A stretch of DNA of 11,880 nucleotides. It comes from Stephanodiscus triporus. Taxonomy: Eukaryota > Bacillariophyta > Thalassiosirophyceae > Thalassiosirales > Thalassiosiraceae. This document shows, piece after piece, positions 1-9,107 of the stretch. The position numbers and the translations under genes are program-made. The notes beneath the pieces are model-generated. The model ran no database searches. It saw only the letters and a program-made list of their open reading frames with translations, and had not been told where the DNA came from. The stretch is from the NCBI GenBank assembly GCA_036939755.1, contig JALLAZ010000810.1, positions 1-11,880 of the forward strand, given 5' to 3'. The first letter of the stretch is position 1; every line of letters starts with the position of its first letter.

Positions 1-413
1 TATTGACAATGGGACAGGATACAGGCAACAAGGACGCAGAAACGTTGGAGGAACTATTCGTGGAGATTGCCGAGGCTGCTGACGGTATTGAACGAGCATT
101 CAATTTCGCCTCCTCGTTGAAACTGAACCTAGATCCAGCGCACTGGTTGTTCGATTACACCGTCGGATTGGCGCGGGCTTTGGTGGGACTGGGCGATGTT
201 AAGTCTCAGAAGTATGGGTCGAGGTGGATAGAAAAAGTGGAGAAGTACGCTGAACGATTCGAAAACGAGGGAATGAGAAAGGTTGTCATTGCATTGAGGG
301 ATGCTTGGAAGAGGGAAACGATAAATCATGATGAAACAAAGATTAGTAGCAGTAGTAAGCAGTGCGAAATTCAGGATGTAAAGGAAGACTGCAAACGAAG
401 GAAGATTGGCTGA
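1..413 (+). CDS. 3' end of an unrecognised protein gene (5' end outside window)
   Basis: The frame is open from the first bases of the window and ends at TGA 411-413, so about 136 C-terminal residues of a longer protein are visible. I do not recognise the family. The segment has an acidic start (EELFVEIAEAAD), a conserved-looking central part (LDPAHWLFDYTVGLARALVG, then KYGSRWIEKVEKYAERF), and helical heptad-like sequence up to about residue 105. It ends in a Ser/Lys-rich tail finishing CKRRKIG, which could be a basic nuclear-localisation-like end. No membrane segment is visible. No in-window ATG is a convincing start; the first ATG falls three codons in. The stop lies only 40 bp from the stop of the opposing MutS2 gene, so the two genes converge and their 3' UTRs probably overlap. 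Coding nature is judged from composition; function is unknown. Confidence 0.6.
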   Translation, partial: LTMGQDTGNKDAETLEELFVEIAEAADGIERAFNFASSLKLNLDPAHWLFDYTVGLARALVGLGDVKSQKYGSRWIEKVEKYAERFENEGMRKVVIALRDAWKRETINHDETKISSSSKQCEIQDVKEDCKRRKIG

Positions 414-453
414 GACGTTTGAGTTTAAGTGACATTCCCTTCATACCATTAAT

Positions 454-2723
454 TTATTTTACTCGTTTTTTTGCTTTGCTGGATTTTTTCTGTTCTGCAG
501 CGGCAGAAGCTTTTCTTTGTCTTGCCGAAATGAAAGGAGTCTTATCCTCAATGGCCTTGGTTGCCGAGGTGTTTTTCTTTTCGCTGGTATTAAGCGTGGA
601 CAACACGCTGATCAATTTATTTCGTTTATTTCGATCACCCGCAAATTTGTCATCCGACAGTCCCCACTTGGGGTAGTCAAATATGGCAACATCTCTTCGC
701 CGTAATGCCAGGGGCTCTTGTGCATCGTCCTCATTAAAAGAGAAGAGATCTAGAACCGGAACAACTTTCACTATCAGTGGGTTCTCGACGTCCACCTCCT
801 TGACAACTGCATCGTATCCTTTAAACTCAGAATCTGCTATTATGACAACTGTCTCTCCCTCGTAAAACGAGTACGACTCGGGAACCCGCCGAAGTCCCTT
901 CTTGGACAATTGTTCCTCCTCAGTCTGTAGCTTTCTCTTCATCAGCCGGACTTCCCCGAGACTGTCTCCCACTAGCTCATATGCGTCCCCTTCAATCCCT
1001 TTCAAATTTTTGAAGATGTCACCAAGTCGACTCTCCAATCGCGACAATTGCATTTTAGCCACTTGGATCTTACTGATCATGTCGTCTTTGTACTCGAGTA
1101 CTTCTCTGTACGTCGCCTCCGTCTCCTCGACAAGCTCTCGTGCATTGCGCTGCTCCTGCTCCAGCGCTGTGAGGTATCGCTGGAGACTGTTTGCGGCGAC
1201 GTCGTCGTCGCCGTTCATGAGCTCCGCCGCCCTCTGAATCACATCGTCCGGCAACGACGGTCGTGCCCGCCTTGCCGCCTCGAGCGCGAACGACTCGCCC
1301 GTGGTGCCGTAACTGAGTCGGAATGTTGGATGCCTCGCGTCGTTCATCAAGACCGACGCGGATTTGAATCGACAATCGTTCGCGGACAGCGCCTTTAGTT
1401 GCGGAGAGTGCGTCGTGGCGACGACGCTGCAATCGGAGCTGACGAAAATGAGCTTTTCCAATATCGATTGGGCGAGGGCGCTGCCTGCGACTGGGTCGGT
1501 GCCACCCCCAAGCTCGTCCAGCAGGATGAGCTTCGCGTCGGCGCTGCCGTCCGATGTCGTATTCGCCATCCTCTGGATCAGGGTCGAGAATGAGTTCAGC
1601 CTTGCCATGAGCGTACTCTCCCGTCTGCGGATGTTTTGCGAGTCTCCCACCTCCACCAATACGTCATCGAAGTAATCGACGATGGGTCGACGTTCGTCCC
1701 CCGCGTTCCTCACCGTCGGGATGGGGATAGCGAGCTTCGCCATGATTGCCGCCAGGCCAAAGGATTTCAGGGCCAAAGTCTTCCCGCCGCCGTTCGGACC
1801 GCTGATGATGAGCGCCCTATGACCCTCCCCCTTCCCTGGGACAAGGAGGTCGACGGGTGCGACCGCTCCGGCGCTGACGTCGCCGTCACCCCCCTCTCGC
1901 CTCAAAGCCAGTACCGGGTGGACAAACCCAATCACGCGCAGTCGTCCCCCCATCCCGACGTCGGGGATCTCGCCGCCCCAATCGAGACCGTAGAGGGCTT
2001 TGGCGAAGATTGCGTCCAGCCGCGCCAAAGCGTCCATAGCGCGACTCACGCGTCGCGCCGCTCGGGCCACGGCGAGTCCCAGCTTGCGTCCGACGAGGTC
2101 TTCCATCGTCGAGATTTCGCCTCTGACGACAGCGAGTTCCCTACCATCGTCGTAGTCGTCCCTGCGGGCGATTATCTTCGTCAATAGCCGCCCCTCCCTC
2201 TCCCGGAGCGCATCGAGCTCGGGGAACTTGCCCTTCGCGAGTCGGAACGCGTACGATCGGCGATTGTCCGGGTCCGATAGGCTCGGGCCGGCGCGGACGA
2301 TCTCGACCGCGCCCTCCAGCGCGCGATGTAGGTCCACGAGGGGCCCGAGGCGCGTTCTCTCTTCCTCCATCCCGTCGCCGTCGCCGTCATCCCAGTCGTC
2401 ATCGTCGCATTCCGTGATCATGCGCGCAACGTTCGACAGGCCCGGGACGTGCATCCGTGTCCCGTCTTTCTCGGCCCAAGCCCTCGTATCCATGAGCAAC
2501 TTGACAACCTGCTCCGCCTGCAGTATCGCGCGTAGGTCGATCTGCCGTTCGTACGAGTCCGTCGTACCGGGGGGCGGGGGAGGTCCCGGGCACAGTCCCA
2601 TCCAGTCGTCGTCGTCGATGTCGTCGATGGGACGATCCTCGCCGTCGAACAGGTCGAACGTTGGGGGGAGCGACACTTCGAAGGGAGACGTCGTCCCGTC
2701 CGACGACAAGTAGTCGTCACCCA

Positions 2724-2756
<33 letters not shown>

Positions 2757-3483
2757 ATGTTCGTCGCCCTCCGATTCGCGTTGGGGAAGAGCGGAGGAGA
2801 ACGTCCGTCGCCTCCCTCACCAGTTCGTATTCCGACCTCGCCATCTCGACCGACGACGAGACGGAAACGACCATCGGCGCGCCTTCGTCGTCATCGTCGG
2901 GCCGCTTCCAGCTCGCGTCGTAGTCGTAGTACCGATCCTTTCGTCGTCGTCTTCCACCCTTGAAGAACGAGGGAGGGATTGGGGCGGGGGGCGGCGCGAC
3001 CAGGCGAACGATCGCCTCCGCCCCCCGTCTCGTGCGGGCGTACTTCGACACGCGCTCCAAGAGGGGGACGAGGTCGAGCGCCTCCGCGAGTTGGGACGGG
3101 ACGACGCGATTCGGCGGTCGGGGAGGTGCGTGCGACGCGTCGTCGGGGGCGGTCGTCGTCGTCGTCGTCGCGACGTCGACGTCGTCCAACCCGCCGCCCC
3201 CGAATCTCGAAGAAGACGACGACGACGATGGCGGCGCGATCATCCAGTCGCCCGATGGACGAGGACCGCCGCGAGGATCGATGCGCACGCGCTCGGGTCG
3301 TCCCGCCCCATGACGACGACGACGACGACGGCGCCTCCCCCCCCCGGCGGCGGGGGCGGACGGGACGACGACCACGAACGAAGCCCCGGACGATCGTCGC
3401 GTCGTCGTCGTCACGATCGACGATGACGCCGCCCCCAACGACGACGGGAGGAGGACGGAGATGAGGACGATGGGTCGTCGCAT
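454..3483 (-). CDS. MUTS2: MutS2-type DNA-binding ATPase, possibly organelle-targeted
   Basis: An uninterrupted 1009-residue frame. MutS2 proteins are MutS-family ATPases that act on recombination intermediates or stalled ribosomes rather than mismatches; plants carry MutS2 homologues too. Visible parts: a signal-like N-terminus (residues 1-22), low-complexity linker to about 125, MutS2 N-terminal helices 127-165, core helices 216-500, Walker A GPNGGGKT (562-569), the GDSQNIRRRESTL segment (613-625), Walker B LILLDELGGGTDP (652-664; D656, E657), the TTHSP switch (H692 of 690-694), the GESFALEAARRA segment (729-740), a coiled coil about 765-865 and a small KOW/SH3-like segment about 873-932. 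The tail is Lys-rich. Odd: the usual clamp block with an SASG...FIEP-type motif is absent between about residues 440 and 452, and no C-terminal Smr nuclease domain is present, so a complete bacterial-type activity is doubtful. The start is the first ATG of the frame. Family assignment is firm; compartment is inferred. Confidence 0.93.
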
Positions 3484-3834
3484 TGCCCGGCCGCGCGGCC
3501 CTCTAGAGAGAGACTCCGCGCTACTCCGGACCTTCCGAAGCGGTCGAAATCGGAACCCGCTCTTTAATTTTTTGGCGGGAGTGATCCTTTTTGCGTGGGC
3601 GCGACGAAGACCGAGCGACTGACAAAAAGAAACGGCGTGTGTACAACTTCATATAATATGCATTAGATAATCTACCTCATGCCTACTCTTTAACATCCCA
3701 CTTTTAGTGCAGTGATTTTTTTGCATCGGAGAGCCTACCTAGCCACTAGTCAATCGTCTCCTTCTTGATTTAATCGCGCCCTCTCATCCTCCTCCCCCCT
3801 CGACCTATGTATGCATCCAGGAACATTTACGATC
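3484..3834. promoter_or_regulatory. Divergent intergenic promoter region
   Basis: This 351-bp gap separates the start codons of the MutS2 gene (leftward) and the F-box-like gene (rightward), so both promoters should lie here. It holds a GC-rich perfect palindrome GGCCGCGCGGCC (3489-3500) just before the MutS2 ATG, an E2F-like octamer (3571-3578), an AT-rich segment around 3650-3675 and a pyrimidine-rich stretch at about 3755-3800 just before the F-box-like start. No gene is supported within it. Upstream ATGs at 3807 and 3811 precede the preferred start at 3835. Confidence 0.5.
3571..3578 (+). promoter_or_regulatory. E2F-like site TTTGGCGG
   Basis: The octamer matches the eukaryotic E2F/DP consensus TTTSSCGS and lies 88 bp upstream of the MutS2 ATG, a usual distance. 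E2F factors drive S-phase replication and repair genes, which would suit a MutS-family gene. A single octamer match can arise by chance. Confidence 0.25.
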
Positions 3835-5438
3835 ATGGACAACACCGCCGCTGCCGCAGGAAAGCGCAAAACAACGAGCGACGATGACGACGCCGCAAGC
3901 GCTTCTCTGTTCGCATCGCTTCCCGAGACCGCATGGCACCAGATTGTAACGTACGCAATTCCACCCGACGTTTACAATCTTTGTCTCAGCTCGGTCCACT
4001 TCTTCCACGAAGTATCAGTCTCTTCTGCCGATGAGGCGACGACGACGACGAGGGGAGGAGGAAAGGTTGGACGAAGACGTCGATCGAAGAGGCTAGCTGC
4101 CGCATCATCTTCATCCGACGAGAAAAAGAATCTACTCGCCACCAATCTTCTCCGCACATCCCTCCTATCATCTCTCGGCCGTGTGCTTGAAAAGTCCGAG
4201 TCTGGAATCACTCTTGACGCTGTTCTCAAAATGGGAGCATTGCCCGAAGGATCGGCTTTGATTGCTGGATCTACTATTGTAGCAGCATGTCTTGGTGAAT
4301 ATGATTGGAAGGGTGATGTTGATGTGTATTGTTCGGCTGAGGGTGCTCCGCATGTTCGATCGGTGAGAAATTATCGCTTTTTCGCTATGAATTGGTTTTG
4401 GTTCATTGTTCATATCGTGTTGATTCTTGCTACTAATCACGCAACGTTACAATTTTCCGCAGTGGCTTGTCGAAGATGCCAACTGCATGTTTGTCGGAAC
4501 AAATGATGGTTACATTGAGTTCGTAGACAGTCGTCTTACCTACACTATCGCGACCAAAATCCATCATGTCGAGTCATGGGGATCTTTTGCTGAAAATGCG
4601 AAATATTATGCGAAATCATGGAGGGCGAAGAGCGAGGAAGATGAAGTTGATTATCGACGCAAGACAATCCAATGGGGCAAGAATGCATCATTGGGATTCG
4701 GCATAACGTGAGAGTGCTATTGGTGTGATGTGTAGCTGAGTGTTATTACAGGAAATTAAATCTTACGTCTTGTTTCCAACCCCATGGTGCTGCAGCAGAG
4801 AACTCGACGCTTTAGGTATCGACACCGAAAGCGGGGAGTACGCCATCAAGCCAAGGCCGGGAGGAAATTTACCTTATGATTTCAATGGGAGAGGAAGGAT
4901 AGATCTTATTGTTGCACAAAGAGCTCTACCTGCGTCTTCTCTTCTCGACGGATTCGATCTAGAAATCTGCAAGGCATCCTTTGATGGGAAGAAGTTCCAT
5001 ATCCCCGATCCGCACCTCACCTTCGCTGCAAAGACAAGGATGGAGCCCAACCGCAAAGCTGTTGTTGGTAGTTATGTGAGGCATCACCCGGGAGAGCCCG
5101 AGGGTCGCTACATAGAGCCGATTGAACTGGCCAGGCTCGCAAGTAATACAATCAGCGCTGTGAGGAAGGATGTTCCGCGCACACCCTTCTACGAACAGCT
5201 TGATTTTGCTGATAGTCTCACCGATCTATACGACGTCGATGACGACGACGACGACGACCTTATGAATTTTCATGAGCCTGTCGTGAAATGGAAACACGGA
5301 TTGAAGGCCCAGTTCCATAACTGGGTCTGCGTCCTCATCAAGCGTCTACGCAAGTATCAGAAGCGTGGAATTGAGGTTGTGGACGTCCCTACGATTGCAG
5401 ATGATTTTGTAATCAGAGAGATTTATGTGTTTAGGTAG
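3835..5438 (+). CDS. F-box-like plus nucleotidyltransferase-like protein, three exons
   Basis: Exons 3835-4362, 4463-4707 and 4796-5438 join in frame to 471 residues. Residues 25-60 (LFASLPETAW...LCLSSVHFFH) resemble an F-box, the short helical motif that binds Skp1 in ubiquitin ligases. Residues 141-165 (ALIAGSTIVAACLGE, then GDVDVY) have the GS...DxD pattern of nucleotidyltransferase-fold proteins, with G145-S146 and D161/D163 as candidate metal-binding residues. Residues 311-322 (FDLEICKASFDG) resemble the later core strand of such proteins. An eight-residue Asp-rich run follows near 5240-5260, and a basic segment RLRKYQKRG lies near the end. Start: ATG 3835 has A at -3 and G at +4; the in-frame ATG 3811 has a weak context. 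Splice joins preserve frame and sense. The frame continues after the TAG 5436-5438 with protein-like sequence, so the C-terminus is uncertain. Substrate and activity are unknown; F-box and nucleotidyltransferase calls are by motif only. Confidence 0.75.
4363..4462 (+). other. Intron 1 of the F-box-like gene (100 bp)
   Basis: Donor GTGAGA after the codon TCG at 4360-4362, acceptor TTTTCCGCAG. A branch-point-like CTAAT sits at 4433-4437. The intron is phase 0; removing it joins HVRS to WLVEDANC. It is AT-rich compared with its flanks. Confidence 0.85.
4708..4795 (+). other. Intron 2 of the F-box-like gene (88 bp, NAGNAG acceptor)
   Basis: Donor GTGAGA, acceptor within TGCAGCAG. The donor leaves two bases of a codon; using the AG ending at 4751 would run into TAG, whereas the AG ending at 4795 restores the frame (T-RELDALG). 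The AG ending at 4798 also keeps frame and drops one Arg. Confidence 0.7.
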
Positions 5439-5636
5439 TACTGCTCGCAGCGCAACAGCGAAATGGTCAGGCTTCTGCAAGATGGTCGCGGACGACAAAA
5501 CACATCATTCTTGGCCGCCAGGGAAGAGTCGTCTGGATTGCCTCACTTTGCATTCCGGAAAACGAGTCTGACTGATACTGAACATTGTTTACATCTATAT
5601 TATTATTCATTTATCTCTTTCAACGTTTACGTTTGA
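5439..5636 (+). CDS. Possible coding continuation of the F-box-like gene beyond TAG
   Basis: In the same frame as exon 3, the sequence after TAG 5436-5438 reads YCSQRNSEMVRLLQDG, then FLAAREESSG and FAFRKTSLTD, to TGA 5634-5636. This looks like protein until about 5585 and less so afterwards. A GT-AG intron of 42 nt (5409-5450, GTAATC to CTCGCAG, phase 0) would remove the TAG and give a 523-residue product. The alternatives are a recent nonsense change, a consensus error, or plain 3' UTR that happens to read well. No splice evidence is available beyond the terminal dinucleotides. Confidence 0.4.
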   Translation, partial: YCSQRNSEMVRLLQDGRGRQNTSFLAAREESSGLPHFAFRKTSLTDTEHCLHLYYYSFISFNVYV

Positions 5637-6311
5637 CCTAGTCTTTGTGGTAGTGTATTCTGCCACCTGATCATAGCGCCCCACCATATCCTGGCATATG
5701 TTGCAGCGATTGTAGGAGATAAACTTCTTCCGATTTCTTTATTTACTTGTTTGTGACGATCTCATGCCCGATTACCGTGGAGGCTGTACCGATGAGTGTG
5801 TTGTACTTTTCATTATGTTGGTTCGTGATTGTCATAGAAAGGCACCATGTATAGTGTTTGCGTATGTCTCGACCTCAAGCTTATGGGTGAGTCCAGACTG
5901 CACAAGCCTTGACGAGCGTGTCTGTTTGGTGGAACAGTGGTTCACTCATTCTCTTCAGCGGTTCGACGCACCATTCAGCATTCTACCTAATACACATCTC
6001 TTTCGATCAATTCTCAATGCCGCGGGCTTCCGATCGCATGATTGAAGAGTATCTTGTAATTGCCGTATAAAGAAATCAGTCAGCACGACGGTTACGCGTT
6101 GTTGAGTGACAATCAGTAAGTGGAACACCGAGCTGCTGTGTATTCGAATTCATCGCATTGATTCGAAGCAGAGACGTTGTGTGCTATGTTGTTCTGTGCT
6201 AGCTGTGTGACAGCGTACGGGGTCGTTTTTCATTTGATTCTTTTTACTCACGTAGAGTATGAAAGGTTGCGCGATTGATTGGGACACCTCATAATCCGTG
6301 TTTTCAGTCAG
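5637..6311. other. Intergenic stretch, no gene supported
   Basis: About 675 bp of mixed composition between the F-box-like gene and the FAM185A-type gene. It should hold the 3' UTR of the former and the promoter of the latter. A TATAAA at 6066-6071 is the only core-promoter-like element I noticed, 241 bp before the downstream ATG. A TTTTCAG at 6301-6307, shortly before the ATG at 6312, could be a 3' splice site in the 5' UTR. A 93-codon frame at 5764-6045 resembles no family. Confidence 0.4.
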
Positions 6312-8871
6312 ATGAGGACGACGATGCGTCGCATCCTCCTCGATGGACCCCTTCGACGACGTGCCGGCCCGCCGCCTCCACGAGGAGGAGGGGGAGCAGG
6401 AGGAGCAGGAGGAGGGGGGACACGGCATTTCAATACCTTCGCCGCCGCCATTGTCGGTCCGCCATCGTCGTCGTCGCATCGTCGGTATCGGATCGTTGGC
6501 GACTACCGCGCCGACGACGGCGGTCTTAGTCCGGGATGGACGGCACCGTCCCCCCCCCGCCCCGGAGCCGTCCGAACGACGACGACGACATCGACATTGA
6601 CATCGACAACGGGGAGGGGGGTGGCGGCGGAGGCGACGACGACGACGAGCGTGCTCCTTCGAGGACTCGGGCGGGACGGTCGACTGTCGCTGCGCTGTCG
6701 TGCCGGGAGCCGTAGCGACGACGACGGCGGCGGCGCGATCGCGACGACGAACGTGCGCATCGTTCCGTCGCCGACGACCGAGGACGTGATCCTCGAGGTG
6801 CGTCGCCGCGTCGTCCACCCGTCGCGCGACGACGACTGCTACGACCGCGGCGGATCCGGGTCGCGCGACCGCGACGATCGTCGCGATGTCGATCCTCCGT
6901 CGCGCCGCGAGGACGACGACGACGGCGACCGCGACGATATCGTCGTCTGCGGCCTCGACGACGACGACAACGGGGGGCGAACTTTCGGGCCGTACCTGCG
7001 CGTCGTCTCGGACGTCCGCCCCTCCGCCGACGGCGACGGCTCGCGGACGACGGGGCGGACGCACCGCCGCGCGGAGGTGGTCGTTCCTCCGGAGGACGAT
7101 CGTCCCCGTCCGCCCGCCAGCGGGGGGATCGTCTTCGAGGTAGTCGTGCGCACGCCCCAAAGGTTCAACGTCTCTTGCACCGTCGATCGGGGGGACATCG
7201 TCGTTTGCGGTGGCGGGGACAAGATCGAGGGCGACGTTAGCCTGTCGACGTCGGACGGTAGAATAAGCGTTTTCTCCAAGATACGTGGGCACGTGGTGTC
7301 GTTGGACACGATTGGCGGGACGACGACGGAGGAGGAGGAGGAGGAGTATGTGGGCGCGTCGACCTCGTCTACGGGGACGGGTACGATACACGTGAAGAGG
7401 GCCATCGAGGCCCGGACATTGACGATCCGTTCGTCGTCGAGGGTGCGAGCCAGGATGCTGAACGTCGGATCAAAATTGTCGATCGTCGCATCGTCGTCTG
7501 CATCGTCCGACTGGGGACAGCGACAAAGCCTCTACGGCAAACTCGACGATGACGACGAGGGCGCGACGATCGATATCGGCTCCGTGTATGTCGTTTCTGG
7601 CGGTGGCGGCGGCGAGAACGAAGCTCGGCTGGTAGTCAATGAGCGTTCAGATTTTTATAGCGGCCAAGACTATGATGACGACGATTGCGAGGCCCGTCAC
7701 AATCTCGGACTCGTTCGAGTGAAGTCCAGCCACGGTCACCTCGTGGTCCACGCCCGGACCTCCCGAACGATCAAATCCGGTCCCTCCTTGTCGGCATCCG
7801 AAACTTGCGGGACGTTGTCGTCCTCGACGCCCCTCATTAATCTCGGGGGGGGTGAATGGCAGTTGCGACGTCTTGCTGGAAGGATGCGCAGCGTCCGCTC
7901 CTTCTTTAGATGATGATAATGACAACGCGATCTGCGATCGCGGTAGTTCAACGACCGCGATTCCGGCAACGACGACGATGCGAGTGCACTTCGACTCGTT
8001 ATCACCCGAATCCATTAGCACCATAACATCTCGCGGGGTACGAATAAGTGAGGGGAAAGCGACGAGATCTGACTTGAGAAGAGGTCGAGGAGGGCATACT
8101 CCTCATCATCCTTCGATGATGAGCATAACAATTGATCGAAAATTGGAAACGGAAGTGCGCATGTTGTCTGTCATGTCGAAGACGCCATCGGCGCATCAAG
8201 AAAACGTGGATGCGCATTCTTTGACATCGGATGAAGTACACGATATCCGCGGTGCCTTGATGGATATTTTGCATAGTAGCGTTGCTAACGATGCTACCAC
8301 TAACGATGGCAAAAAAGGACCCACGGCAGCGGCAATGACACTTGTCCTCGGAAGTGCTGGCGGTGATGTAAAGGACGAGCGAAACAACAATGATGACCAA
8401 CGAGAACAACTTATACTACCCATATCTATAGACACTGATGCATACATTAATGGTGAATACTTCGGACTGGATGATGCCTTTCTGGGATTGCATGATGGTG
8501 GTGTGACTGGTTGCGACGATGGCGGCGTGATTCGATACGCGCAGGGTAGGATGAAGAATCGCAGCGGCGAGCCGGACGCGCGATCCGACGTGCGGGGCAG
8601 AGGCAAGATCAACGTGGATGGGGCGGCATCGCAGGCCCTGCACGGTTTTCAACGCGGGGAGAAGTCGTCGTCATCATCGCCTCACCTAGCGTCGACATCG
8701 CCGTCGCCCGCACCCCCTCCGATATTGATGCCGTTACTTGCTGTAGCTACGGACGGAATAATCAAACTCGAGACACTGAGTTGGTTTGGGAGCATCGCGA
8801 GACGATACGGCTTGGAGGAGAAGGTGGGCAAGAATGATGTTGGGCGACAAGCAAGTATGTTTCCTCAGTGA
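6312..8871 (+). CDS. FAM185A: FAM185A/DUF4097-type beta-repeat protein, interrupted by a one-base shift
   Basis: Two frames form one gene: 6312-7850 and 7852-8871, about 852 residues once one G of the run at 7845-7852 is discounted. FAM185A proteins are poorly characterised eukaryotic proteins with a DUF4097-like stacked beta-strand domain, predicted mitochondrial in animals. Visible parts: an Arg-rich N-terminus with RHFNTFAAA at 38-46, suggestive of a mitochondrial presequence; a long Asp/Arg/Thr-rich low-complexity part to about 265; a beta-repeat part from about 272 (FEVVVRTPQRFNVSCTV, GDVSLSTSDGRISV); after the shift VNGSCDVLLEG and RVHFDSLSPES (557-567); a less ordered part with Ser/Pro runs; and a C-terminal LETLSWFGSI (W824-F825), matching the aromatic end of the family. 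Start ATG 6312 is the first in frame. A GTATGT at 8855 is a possible donor for a further exon, so the last five codons are uncertain. Function is unknown; the family call rests on recognised patterns. Confidence 0.75.
7845..7852 (+). other. Run of eight G causing a frame shift
   Basis: Upstream coding is in the frame of 6312 and ends soon after at TGA 7911-7913; downstream coding is in the frame of 7852. Seven G would give the continuous reading LGGVNGSCDVLLEG. GT and AG near the run are only 11 nt apart, too close for an intron. Confidence 0.8.
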
Positions 8872-9107
8872 ATTGCTACAAGTAAATCAACTGAAAAAAA
8901 CGTATTGTTCATATTCTCTCTGTCAAGTCCTAAAATATACCATACTTGATATTCTGGGATTAATTGGGTTGTATGGAACTTAGGTTAGTTTAAAACGAGA
9001 GCGCCGGCACCCGCCCTCCACACACGCTACAGATAATGAACGAGAAGGCCAAAAAATACTCATGATCACCACTCCAAGAATTCTTCATCACGATGACGAA
9101 GCGATCG
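8872..9107. other. Convergent intergenic region
   Basis: The stop codons of the FAM185A-type gene (plus) and the repeat-tailed gene (minus) face each other over 236 bp. It is AT-rich at first and should hold both 3' UTRs. No gene is supported. Confidence 0.5.

Noticed and set aside
1636..2187. 183-codon plus-strand frame within MutS2
   Set aside because: Antisense shadow of the MutS2 ATPase region, whose Walker motifs are on the minus strand.
5764..6045. 93-codon plus-strand frame
   Set aside because: No family resemblance, no clear start context, and it lies in an intergenic region of ordinary composition.
6279..6311. Start of the FAM185A-type frame at 6279
   Set aside because: That position is TTG, not ATG. 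The first ATG in frame is at 6312.
6150..7391. 413-residue open frame on the minus strand opposite the FAM185A-type gene
   Set aside because: It is made of Arg/Val/Ala low complexity, the complement of the CGA-rich coding strand, which lacks stop codons. The opposite strand carries recognisable family motifs.
7852..7863. Micro-intron of about 11 nt (GTGAATGGCAG) to explain the frame shift
   Set aside because: Far too short for splicing, and it would delete the VNGSCD segment that fits the family.
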